This document shows positions 49,463-59,030 of a stretch of 64,000 nucleotides of DNA, one piece after another. The stretch is taken from positions 31,320-95,319 of the forward strand of contig CALYLW010000286.1 in assembly GCA_944989445.1 (NCBI GenBank). Direction: 5' to 3'. Position numbers and translations under genes: made by a program. Position 1 is the first letter of the stretch. Each line of letters starts with the position of its first letter. The DNA is from Ampullaceana balthica. Taxonomy: Eukaryota; Mollusca; Gastropoda; Lymnaeidae. The notes beneath the pieces were generated by a model, which worked only from the letters and a program-made list of their open reading frames with translations, was not told where the DNA came from and did no database searches.

Positions 49463-49681
49463 ATCCCGGACCAATTAGCAAGTGTATGTCCGAGCGCCGT
49501 GAGGCGGCTGAGGCGGCCAGGAGAAGCCAACATTCCGAGCTGATGATCCCGGAGTGTCGGGAGGACGGCAGCTACAACCAGGTCCAGTGTCACAAGTCTA
49601 GTGGCTACTGCTGGTGTGTCACTCACGACGGGCGGCACATATCTGGCACGTCGACCAACAAAGGACAGCCACGTTGTAAAG
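49463..49681 (+). CDS. SMOC homologue, thyroglobulin type-1 domain exon
   Basis: Acceptor TTTGGTCCACAG| and donor TGTAAAG|GTGAGT bound a 219-nt exon that is phase 1 at both ends and encodes 72 full codons. The product holds one complete thyroglobulin type-1 domain. The six cysteines lie in SKC, PEC, VQC, YC, WC and PRC, and the diagnostic CWCV motif occurs within GYCWCVTHDGRHISGTST. The N-terminal part (CMSERREAAEAARR) matches the helical start of SMOC-type thyroglobulin domains. The domain sits directly before a basic linker and the EC domain, which is the position of the second thyroglobulin domain in vertebrate SMOC1/2. Single-domain SMOC proteins exist in invertebrates such as nematodes. 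The identification is strong; whether it is domain 1 or 2 is open. Confidence 0.9.
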
Positions 49682-50716
49682 GTGAGTCACTGTTTGATTG
49701 GGGTGGGGGTGGGGGTGGAGTGATTGTGAGCCACTGTTTGATTGGGGTGGGGTTGGGGGTGGAGAACATGTGAGCCACTGTTAGAATGGGGTGGGGTGGA
49801 GTAATTGTGAGCCACTGTTTGATTGGGGTGGGGTTGGGGGAGGAGAACATGTGAGCCACTGTTTGAATGGGGTGGGGGTGGAGTAATTGTGAGCCACTGT
49901 TTGATTGGGGTGGGGTTGGGGGAGGAGAACATGTGAGCCACTGTTTGAATGGGGTGGGGGTGGAGTAATTGTGAGCCACTGTTTGATTGGGGTGGGAGTA
50001 GGGGTGGAGTGATTGTGAGCCACTGTTTGGTGGGGTTGGGGGTGGAGTGATTGTGAGCCACTGTTTGATTGGGGTGGGGGTGGGGTGGAGAATATGTGAG
50101 CCACTGTTTGAATGGGGTGGGGGTGGAGTAATTGTGAGCCACTGTTTGATTGGGGTGGGGGTAGGGGTGGAGTGATTGTGAGCCACTGTTTGATTGGGTG
50201 GGGGTGGGGTGGAGTAATTGTGAGCCACTGTTTGATTGGGGTGGGGGTAGGGGTGGAGTGTTTGTGAGCCACTGTTTGGTGGGGTTGGGGTGGAGTGATT
50301 GTGAGCCACTGTCTGATTGGGGTGGGGGTGGAGAACATGTGAGCCACTGTTTGAATGGGGTGGGGGTGGAGTAATTGTGAGCCACTGTTTGATTGGGGTG
50401 GGGGTAGGGGTGGAGTGATTGTGAGCCACTGTTTGGTGGGGTTGGGGGTGGAGTGATTTTGAGGCACTGTTTGATTGGGTGGGGGTGGGGTGGAGTAATT
50501 GTGAGCCACTGGTAAATGGGGGAGGGGTGGGGGTGGAGTAATTGTGAGCCACTGGTAAATGGGGGTGGGGGTGGAGTAATTGTGAGCCACTGGTAAATGG
50601 GGGTGGGGATGGAGTAATTGTGAGCCACTGGTGGGTGGGGGTGGGGGTAGAGTAATTGTGAGCCACTGGTGGGTGGGGGTGGGGGGGAGTAATTGTGAGC
50701 CACTGGAAAATGGGGG
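49682..50716 (+). repeat. G-rich ~43-bp tandem repeat starting at the thyroglobulin-exon donor
   Basis: The intron opens GTGAGTCACTGTTTGATT and the same string with GTGAGC recurs about 24 times, separated by G-runs such as GGGGTGGGGGTGGAG. It fills most of the 1.26-kb intron. The + strand has dense runs of four or more G, so it could form G-quadruplexes. Confidence 0.95.
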
Positions 50717-50939
50717 ATGGTTGAGTAGGTAATTTAAGTAAATTCCCGTTTAGGAATAATTTTGATAAAATCCCTGTTTCATGTGGTTAAATAATATATA
50801 TTTCTGTTTTGTTTAATTTTCATTTTAAAAAATTTTTTTTGGTGTGTGGGCACGTTAGCTAAACCCCTGTTTTTTGCTGCAAGGTGAAAACTTGTATTTA
50901 TTTCTTTTTCAAAATATTCACATTTTATATTTTATTTAG
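50717..50939. other. Intron end, pyrimidine-rich
   Basis: T-rich sequence leading to the TTTTATTTAG acceptor; no repeat. Confidence 0.6.
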
Positions 50940-50990
50940 GAAAGCGGAAAAAGCGAAAAGGAAGGGGCGGCAAGCCTCGGAAAACAAAAG
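50940..50990 (+). CDS. SMOC homologue, basic linker exon
   Basis: This 51-nt exon lies between acceptor TTTTATTTAG| and donor AACAAAAG|GTATGA and is phase 1 at both ends. It joins the previous exon through a Gly codon and encodes KRKKRKGRGGKPRKTK, almost entirely Lys, Arg and Gly. In SMOC proteins a basic segment separates the thyroglobulin and EC domains and is a plausible heparan-sulfate binding stretch; that role is inferred from composition only. Its last eight bases and donor are the start of the 28-bp minisatellite that fills the next intron, so it is followed by about 30 further copies of its own 5' splice site. Confidence 0.8.
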
Positions 50991-51860
50991 GTATGATATA
51001 CAATTAGTATAACAAAAGGTATGATATACAATTAGTATAACAAAAGGTATGATATACAATTAGTATAACAAAAGGTATGATATACAATTAGCATAACAAA
51101 AGGTATGATATACAATTAGTATAACAAAAGGTATGATATACAATTAGTATAACAAAAGGTATGAAATACAATTAGTATAACAAAAGGTATGATATACAAT
51201 TAGTATAACAAAAGTATGATATCAATTAGTATAACAAAAGGTATGATATACAATTAGTATAACAAAAGGTTGATACAATTAGTAAAAAAAGTATATACAA
51301 TTAGTATAACAAAAGGTATGATACATTATAAACAAAAGTATGATATACATAGTACAAAAGGTATGATATACAATTAGTATAACAAAAGGTATGATATACA
51401 TAGTATAGTATGATACAATAACAAAAGGTATGATATACAATTAGTATAACAAAAGGTATGATATACAATTAGTATAACAAAAGGTATGATATACAATAGT
51501 ATAACAAAAGGTATGATATACAATTAGTATAACAAAAGGTATGATATACAATGATACAAAAGATATACAATTAGTATAACAAAAGGTAGATACATGAAGT
51601 ATATACAATTAGTATAACAAAAGGTATGATATAAATTAGTATAACAAAAGGTATGATATACAATTAGTATAACAAAAGGTATGATATACAATTAGTATAA
51701 CAAAAGGTATGATATACAATTAGTATAACAAAAGTATGATATACAATTAGTATAACAAAAGGTATGATATACAATTAGTATAACAAAAGGTATGATATAC
51801 AATTAGTATAACAAAAGGTATGATATACAATTAGTATAACAAAAGGTATGATATACAATC
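50983..51860 (+). repeat. 28-bp tandem repeat carrying the exon-end and donor
   Basis: About 31 copies of a 28-bp unit. The unit is AACAAAAG (the last 8 exon bases), then GTATGATATACAATTAGTAT, so each intact copy repeats the AAAG|GTATGA splice site. Units near 51211-51420 and 51550-51600 have deletions; the outer units are nearly identical. Confidence 0.95.
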
Positions 51861-52066
51861 AGTATTTATTAGATTTACAAATTCCAAGTTTTGTTGTTGC
51901 TGTTCCTTGGAAAGTAAATAGATTTAATGATTTGTTGATCAATTATGTTGTTCTCATGTGAGTCATAAAATTGTAACTTGAAATATAACATATTCAAACA
52001 TGACCTTACGTAACCTCACACGACCTCATGTGACGTTAACTAGATTTCTGTTTGACACAATTTCAG

Positions 52067-52162
52067 CAGAAGAATGTTCCAGTAAAGAAAGGCAGGCCTT
52101 CAATGCAGCGTTAATAAAAGTCGTCAAGGAGGAATATGACAGAGCACACAGCTCTAACACAA
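52067..52162 (+). CDS. SMOC homologue, start of EC (SPARC-type) domain
   Basis: The 96-nt exon begins after TTTCAG| and ends at ACACAA|GTAAGT, phase 1 at both ends. It encodes AEECSSKERQAFNAALIKVV followed by KEEYDRAHSSNT. This fits the first Cys and amphipathic helix of the SPARC/SMOC EC domain (C, charged residues, then a long helix). The Cys is expected to pair with the KPC cysteine of the following exon. The acceptor is a tandem NAGNAG site (CAGCAG), so use of the second AG would drop one Ala. The last 13 exon bases plus the donor are repeated 46 bp downstream (52196-52214), giving a second intact GTAAGT site at 52209 that would shift the frame if used. Confidence 0.85.
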
Positions 52163-52221
52163 GTAAGTAAACATTGGTACCAATTCTGGGCCCATAGCTC
52201 TAACACAAGTAAGTTAACATT
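52150..52221 (+). repeat. Two-copy duplication of exon end plus donor
   Basis: AGCTCTAACACAAGTAAGT occurs at 52150-52168 and again at 52196-52214, 46 bp apart. The first straddles the exon-intron junction; the second is wholly intronic. Confidence 0.9.
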
Positions 52222-52339
52222 TTGAGAACCTGTGATATGGTCCCCACATACCATACCGTTTTTAGAACTTCGGACAATTTCCTTCCAGTATTTTTTAAGC
52301 TTCTTACAATATATACATTATATATCTATCTATATATAT

Positions 52340-52861
52340 AATTCTCTTCGTGGTCGGACCCTGCGAGACACCAAGCTGCAAGTATGTTCAACAGATACTA
52401 ATTTTAGAAAGCAGCGCACTACATTACTGCACCAATGCATCAAAAGGTGTGCAAATTAAATATGCGCTGTAAAAAAAATATAATATTACGTCATTGTTTT
52501 CGCTGATATTTTTAATTTTGTAAAAAGGGAACAATGTAAAAAGTTATAAAATACTTTGTGTACATTTCAGAAAGTTTAATATTTCGTATTGATCAAACAA
52601 GGACAAGTTAGTTGGGATTTTGAAAAAGGTGGGCGCCGTAGGCGCCCTAAAAAGTGCACTTTTTCAAAATAAATAGATTTCAGCTGAACACTTCCGTCAT
52701 TTTTTACAGGTGATACGCCGCGGGTCTCTCCAGAGTTCCTTCTTTTCATTCACTCACAGTCGTTTGCCCAAACCCACCCCATTTTGACAACTGTGTCTTT
52801 CAGGAAGTCTTCACCCGTCACTAAATCATTAGCGGCGTATGCTACGCCGCGGGTCAGCTAG
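52340..52861 (+). mobile_element. Composite Helitron-like element (H2 plus H1 parts)
   Basis: 52560-52650 matches H2 (GGGCGCCGTAGGCGCCC). Near 52700, CCGTCATTTTTTACAGGTGATACGC (in two parts: CCGTCATTTTTTACAGG and GTGATACGC) recalls the 23.5-kb terminus. It then passes into H1 and ends with hairpin GCGGCGTATGCTACGCCGC, GGGTCAGCTAG, host T at 52858-52862. Best-preserved H1 3' end in the window. Confidence 0.65.
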
Positions 52862-52869
52862 TAATGTAT

Positions 52870-53570
52870 AATCGGCATCCTTCCGTCTCGTGAGAGGATG
52901 GTGCATCACCGTTGAGTTGGGTTGCATTTCCTCGAGTGGCTGTGCAGTCCTATCCTTGAGTGACAGTCTTTACCACAGTTTTTGCGCACGAATTCTGTGC
53001 TTGCAAATTTAATGTTTTGGCCTTTGTCCTAGCTCTTTTGTCTGTAGCCTCCTCCATCCTTCGCTCCTCGGCTACTATGACGCCCTCTTTGACAACTGTG
53101 CGCCACGTAGATCGGTCTTCTGCCTTACACTCCCAGTCGGTTGTGCGTATTCTGGCTGCTTTCATGTCCCTTTGGCAGACATCTTTAAATCGCAGACGTG
53201 TTCGACCTGTCTTCCTCTTTCTAGATGCCAATTCTCCATATAGGAGGTCCTTGAGATACTACGGCCAGGGCTCATTCTTTTAACATGTCCTAGCCATCTC
53301 AGGCGTCTTTCACTAAGGATTGAAAACATGCTTTGGGTATTGGCACGCAGTAGGACCTCATTATTAGGCACTTTGTCTTGTCATTTAATGCCAAGGATGC
53401 GACGCAGGCATCTCAAGTGGAAGCTATTAAGCTTGCGCTCTTGCGATGTATAAGTTGTCCATGTCTCGCTCCCGTATAGCAGTGTACTAATGACGCAGGC
53501 GCTATACACACACTTTGGTTTCTTCTATTAAATTGGTATTTCACCAGACCCGTTTATTTAATTTAGCCAT
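52870..53570 (-). pseudogene. LINE family 2, third copy: 3' part
   Basis: Minus strand. Starts at the 3' end CGGAAGGATGCCGAT and covers RRLRWLGHVKRMSPGR-type sequence up to a stretch beginning ATGGCTAAATTAAAT. Directly joined, in opposite orientation, to 53571-53897. Broken by stops. Confidence 0.85.
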
Positions 53571-53897
53571 TAAATGTCCGATAGATGTCCTAATTCGTCA
53601 GCTACTCTTTGCAAATGATGCGGCATTAACAGCGCACACAGAAACTAGTTTGCAACAACTTGTGTCAAGCTTCTCAAACGCCTGCAAAGAATGTGGGCTG
53701 CAAATCAGCTTGAAAAAGACTAACATCATGGCCCAAGACACACAACCTCCTCCTACCATCAATCTCGACAATGAAAACTTGGAGGTTGTGGACAGCTTCA
53801 CCTACTTGGGTTCCAAGGTCTCCAATACATTGTCCATTGAAGAGGAAATAAACAGTAGAATTGGCAAGGCAGCTGCCACAATGACTAAATTAAATTA
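53571..53897 (+). pseudogene. LINE family 2, third copy: inverted 5' part
   Basis: The + strand encodes the RT segment just upstream of the piece above: DVLIRQLLFANDAALTAHTE, ISLKKTNIMAQDTQ, ENLEVVDSFTYLGSKVSNTL and KAAATMTKLN. FADD has become FAND. It ends at ATGACTAAATTAAAT, the element position where the inverted partner begins. This is the arrangement produced by twin priming during LINE integration. Confidence 0.85.
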
Positions 53898-53999
53898 ATA
53901 CAATATATACAATATATTTAAATAGCTCATCGGTCGAAAAAAAGGCAACAAAATTTCTGATCATCACAAACTAATTAATCGTTTTGACTTGCAGTTTTG

Positions 54000-54296
54000 T
54001 TTTAAGTTGTTCACAGTAATTGGGCCACTTAAAGTATGGATTAGGCTGTAATGGTCCATAGACCACTTAAAATATGGATGAGACTGTAATGGGCCACTTA
54101 AAATATGGATGAGGCTGTAATGGTCCATGGGCCACTTAAAATATGGATGAGGCTGTAATGGTCCATGGGCCACTTAAAATATGGATGAGGCTGTAATGGT
54201 CCATGGATCACTTAAAATATGGATGAGACTGTAATGGTCCATAGACCACTTAAAATATGGATGAGACTGTAATGGTCCACGGGCCACTTGAAATAT
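54000..54296. repeat. About 37-bp tandem repeat, about 7 copies
   Basis: Core CACTTAAAATATGGATGAGG, then CTGTAATGGTCCATGG. Confidence 0.95.
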
Positions 54297-54943
54297 GTGT
54301 GAGAAAGCAATCATGTTGTTTAGAAAAGGTATGCTATATTTTACTAAGGTATATGTAGGCCTATATATATACCTTTTTAAAATAACATTTTTGTGTTGTT
54401 TTTAAGCCACTTATCGCGATGGGGACAAAAATAAAAGTACTTTTTAATGGCACGACTTTCTGTCTGCAAAATATTCTTCGGCTTTCGACTTGCATTCTTT
54501 GTTAAACACACACCACCATTTAGTTTTATAATTATTTCTAAAGAATGAATTGGGGGAGGGGGCGCATTGGTTGTGCGAAAACCCGTTGATGGAACAAGGT
54601 AAGCCGCTCCTCACACACGTCACTTTGTCAGCTATGCCAGGCTGATGGAATCTGTAAATAAAGACTACAGGTGTGCTTCCTGTTCCAACACCAGAGGTGA
54701 TAAGAAAACTTTTAATGAGCTCAGCGCAGGAGTGCTCGGCCCTGTCTTGTTGGCACTAGAGCTATTCTCAAACTGCTGGAGCCAGGGTCTTTAAAAACCC
54801 GTTATTAAGTTCATTTTCGTTTCGGTTTTGAGATTGGTACTTGATAATTCACTGACAAATACTTATTTCGTCTTGATTCATTACTTGAGGCAGACGGTAA
54901 ATGATAACTCAACACATTTCTTTTGCCCGAGTTGTGAAGAAAA
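54297..54943. other. No exon recognised
   Basis: Unique intronic sequence. A + open frame beginning at 54828 runs into the 42-bp repeat; its CPSCEEK motif is too short to assign. Confidence 0.5.
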
Positions 54944-55196
54944 GGTCAAGAACTCCGCTCTAGATCAACAAGCAGACAGTTATAACGACAAGAACTCCGC
55001 TCTAGATCAACAAGCAGAAAGTTATAAGGACAAGAACTCCGCTCTAGATCAACAAGCAGAACGTTATAAGGACAAGAACTCCGCTCTAGATCAACAAGCA
55101 GAAAGTTATAAGGACAAGAACTCCGCTCTAGATCAACAAGCAGAAAGTTATAAGGACAAGAACTCCGCTCTAGATCAACAAGCAGAAAGTTATAAA
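54944..55196. repeat. 42-bp tandem repeat, 6 copies, in frame
   Basis: Core AAGAACTCCGCTCTAGATCA. One + frame gives DKNSALDQQAESYK six times within a 138-codon frame. No splice sites or homology support coding. Confidence 0.9.
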
Positions 55197-55261
55197 ATAT
55201 GGATAAAATCAGATTATACCCATACGGCAAACAATAAATCTTAAAAATCAAACTAACCAAG

Positions 55262-55432
55262 TAACCACAGCACAACTTCCCACAGCACAATTTCCCACAG
55301 CACAACTTCCAACAACACACAACTTCCCACAACACAACTTCCCACAACACAACTTCCCACAACACAACTTCCCACAACACAACTTCCCACAACACAACTT
55401 CCCACAACACAACTTCCCACAACACAACTTCC
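55262..55432. repeat. 15-bp tandem repeat, about 11 copies
   Basis: Unit CACAACTTCCCACAA with a few variants. Confidence 0.95.
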
Positions 55433-55501
55433 CTCCTTTCGGAGAAAAAAATAAATACAAATGCCAATAAATTAGGAGCAGTAAACTATATTAAATTTTT
55501 A

Positions 55502-58240
55502 AGCTAAGGGTTAGTGATAGGTTTGTGAGCTATATTACAGGGCTACTGTCACGGTTAAGGTTAAAGGTTGGGTTAGGGTTAGTGATAGGTTTGTGAGCTA
55601 TATTACAGGGCTACTGTCACGGTTAAGGTTAAAGGTTGGGTTAGGGTTAGGGTTAGTGATAGGTTTGTGAGCTATATTACAGGGCTACTGTCACGGTTAA
55701 GGTTAAAGGTTGGGTTAGGGTTAGTGATAGGTTTGTGAGCTATATTACAGGGCTACTGTCACGGTTAAGGTTAAAGGTTGGGTTAGGGTTAGTGATAGGT
55801 TTGTGAGCTATATTACAGGGCTACTGTCACGGTTAAGGTTAAAGGTTGGGTTAGGGTTAGGGTTAGTGATAGGTTTGTGAGCTATATTACAGGGCTACTG
55901 TCACGGTTAAGGTTAAAGGTTGGGTTAGGGTTAGTGATAGGTTTGTGAGCTATATTACAGGGCTACTGTCACGGTTAAGGTTAAAGGTTGGGTTAGGGTT
56001 AGGGTTAGTGATAGGTTTGTGAGCTATATTACAGGGCTACTGTCACGGTTAAGGTTAAAGGTTGGGTTAGGGTTAGTGATAGGTTTGTGAGCTATATTAC
56101 AGGGCTACTGTCACGGTTAAGGTTAAAGGTTGGGTTAGGGTTAGGGTTAGTGATAGGTTTTGTGAGCTATATTACAGGGCTACTGTCACGGTTAAGGTTA
56201 AAGGTTGGGTTTAGGGTTAGGGTTAGTGATAGGTTTGTGAGCTATATTACAGGGCTACTGTCACGGTTAAGGTTAAAGGTTGGGTTAGGGTTAGTGATAG
56301 GTTTGTGAGCTATATTACAGGGCTACTGTCACGGTTAAGGTTAAAGGTTGGGTTAGGGTTAGTGATAGGTTTGTGAGCTATATTACAGGGCTACTGTCAC
56401 GGTTAAGGTTAAAGGTTGGGTTAGGGTTAGTGATAGGTTTGTGAGCTATATTACAGGGCTACTGTCACGGTTAAGGTTAAAGGTTGGGTTAGGGTTAGTG
56501 ATAGGTTTGTGAGCTATATTACAGGGCTACTGTCACGGTTAAGGTTAAAGGTTGGGTTAGGGTTAGGGTTAGTGATAGGTTTGTGAGCTATATTACAGGG
56601 CTACTGTCACGGTTAAGGTTAAAGGTTGGGTTAGGGTTAGGGTAAGTGATAGGTTTTTGAGCTATATTACAGGGCTACTGTCACGGTTAAGGTTAAAGGT
56701 TGGGTTAGGGTTAGGGTTAGTGATAGGTTTGTGAGCTATATTACAGGGCTACTGTCACGGTTAAGGTTAAAGGTTGGGTTAGGGTTAGTGATAGGTTTGT
56801 GAGCTATATTACAGGGTTACTGTCACGGTTAAGGTTAAAGGTTGGGTTAGGGTTAGTGATAGGTTTGTGAGCTATATTACAGGGCTACTGTCACGGTTAA
56901 GGTTAAAGGTTGGGTTAGGGTTAGGGTTAGTGATAGGTTTGTGAGCTATATTACAGGGCTACTGTCACGGTTAAGGTTAAAGGTTGGGTTAGGGTTAGTG
57001 ATAGGTTTGTGAGCTATATTACAGGGCTACTGTCACGGTTAAGGTTAAAGGTTGGGTTAGGGTTAGGGTTAGTGATAGGTTTGTGAGCTATATTACAGGG
57101 CTACTGTCACGGTTAAGGTTAAAGGTTGGGTTAGGGTTAGGGTTAGTGATAGGTTTTGTGAGCTATATTACAGGGCTACTGTCACGGTTAAGGTTAAAGG
57201 TTGGGTTAGGGTTAGGGTTAGTGATAGGTTTGTGAGCTATATTACAGGGCTACTGTCACGGTTAAGGTTAAAGGTTGGGTTAGGGTTAGTGATAGGTTTG
57301 TGAGCTATATTACAGGGCTACTGTCACGGTTAAGGTTAAAGGTTGGGTTAGGGTTAGTGATAGGTTTGTGAGCTATATTACAGGGCTACTGTCACGGTTA
57401 AGGTTAAAGGTTGGGTTAGGGTTAGTGATAGGTTTGTGAGCTATATTACAGGGCTACTGTCACGGTTAAGGTTAAAGGTTGGGTTAGGGTTAGTGATTGG
57501 TTTGTGAGCTATATTACAGGGATACTGTCACGGTTAAGGCTAAAGGTTGGCTTAGGGTTAGTGATAGGTTTGTGAGCTATATTACAGGACTACTGTCACG
57601 GTTAAGGTTAAAGGTTGGTTTAGGGTTAGTGATTATTTTTTTGAGCTATATTACAGGGCTACTGTCGCAGTAAATGTTAAAGGTTGGGTTAGGGTTAGTG
57701 ATAGGTTTGTGAGCTATATTACAGGGCTACTGTCACGGTAAAGGTTAAAGGTTGGGTTAGGGTTAGTGATATGTTTGTGAGCTATATTACAGGGCTACTG
57801 TCACGGTTAAGGTTAAAGGTTGGGTTAGGGTTAGTGATTGGTTTGTGAGCTATATTACAGGGATACTGTCACGGTTAAGGTTAAAGGTTGGCTTAGGGTT
57901 AGTGATAGGTTTGTGAGCTATATTACAGGACTACTGTCGCGGTTAAGGTTAAAGGTTGGGTTAGGGTTAGTGATAGGTTTGTGAGCTATATTACAGGACT
58001 ACTGTCACGGTTAAGGTTAAAGGTTGGGTTAGGGTTAGTGATAGGTTTGTGAGCTATATTACAGGGCTATTGTCACGGTTAAGGTTAAAGGTTGGGTTAG
58101 GGTTTGGGTTAGTGATAGGTTTTTGAGCTATATTACAGGGCTACTGTCACGGTTAAGGTTAATGGTTGGGTTAGGGTTAGGGTTAGTGATAGGTTTGTGG
58201 GCTATATTACAGTGTTACTGTCACGGTTAAGGTTAAAGTT
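55502..58240. repeat. 68/74-bp tandem repeat with telomere-like motif, about 39 copies
   Basis: The unit has GTGATAGGTTTGTGAGCTAT, ATTACAGGGCTACTGTCACG, GTTAAGGTTAAAGG, then TTGGGTTAGGG with either two or three GGTTAG-type hexamers. The 6-bp step explains the 68/74 alternation. The right end (57500-58240) is more diverged. Confidence 0.95.
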
Positions 58241-58317
58241 TGGGGCTGGGGCTGTATATTATGTTTGTCCATTTGACGGTTACCGTTACGGTTCGGATTA
58301 AGTTGAAGAAAAGTAGA

Positions 58318-58572
58318 AGTTATCTTATCTTATCTATACAGACGCTTCTTCTATGCAGAAGATAATTGCGTCCACAGACCATGACAGATGATCTGTTGGC
58401 AAGTGATGCAGCGTTCACAGGCCACGGCTTTGTGGGTTCCACGCATTACCCAGCCGTCTAACTAGTGTTAGGTACCCATTCAGAGATGGGTGACTCAGGG
58501 ACGCCCTAGGCTCCGGGAACAAATCATTGCCTTCACATGGATTCGAACATGTGACCATCGACCACCGCGTTG
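58318..58572 (-). repeat. tRNA-derived SINE, gastropod type
   Basis: Minus strand: GCGGTGG near the head, box B-like TTCGAATCC, a conserved body (CACCCATCTCTGAATGGGTA, GGCTGGGTAATGCG), GGACGCAATTATC, and a GATAAGATAAGATAA tail. A diverged tail piece lies at 7555-7620. It resembles a SINE I remember as abundant in pulmonate snail genomes; this is from memory, not a search. Confidence 0.6.
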
Positions 58573-59030
58573 TGATTTAAGCAAGGTTTAGGTTCAAGTT
58601 TGAGGTTTGGGTGAAAGTTAAAATTTGGATTAAGGCAAAGGTTAAGTTTAGGGTGACCTTAGATGATTGATAGCAATTATCACCTGCTCTCTCTCCCCCC
58701 TCCCCTCTGGCGCCAAGAGGCGAAATAAAGGTGGCGGTAGGGAAAGGCGGAGCAGGGGATGGTGGGATGCGAGTGTGGATGAAAGGAATTCAATTCATTT
58801 ATAGAAATATCGGGAAGGGGGATGAGTATGGTGGGGAGTGAGGTGGGGGAGATCTGTGTCTTTAGATACCAAACATTTCAATAGATGATTTTTATTTAAA
58901 AAAAACGTCATCACATAGCAATGTCAAGGTCAATCCTTGAATTATTGAGAGGGAAACATCAATTAAAACTACAATAGATTGATTCGTTATTTTCCTATTC
59001 TTCAACATTTTTTAACGTTTTTAATTTTAT
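58573..59030. other. Intron, no exon seen
   Basis: Unique sequence ending in a T-rich tract (58990-59030) that leads to the first AG of the microexon array. Confidence 0.6.

Noticed and set aside
49623..50703. Minus-strand Pro/Ser/His-rich frames of about 340 codons
   Set aside because: Antisense of the G-rich intronic minisatellite following the thyroglobulin exon.
55502..58240. True chromosome end
   Set aside because: Hexamers are embedded in a longer unit and flanked by unique and genic sequence on both sides.
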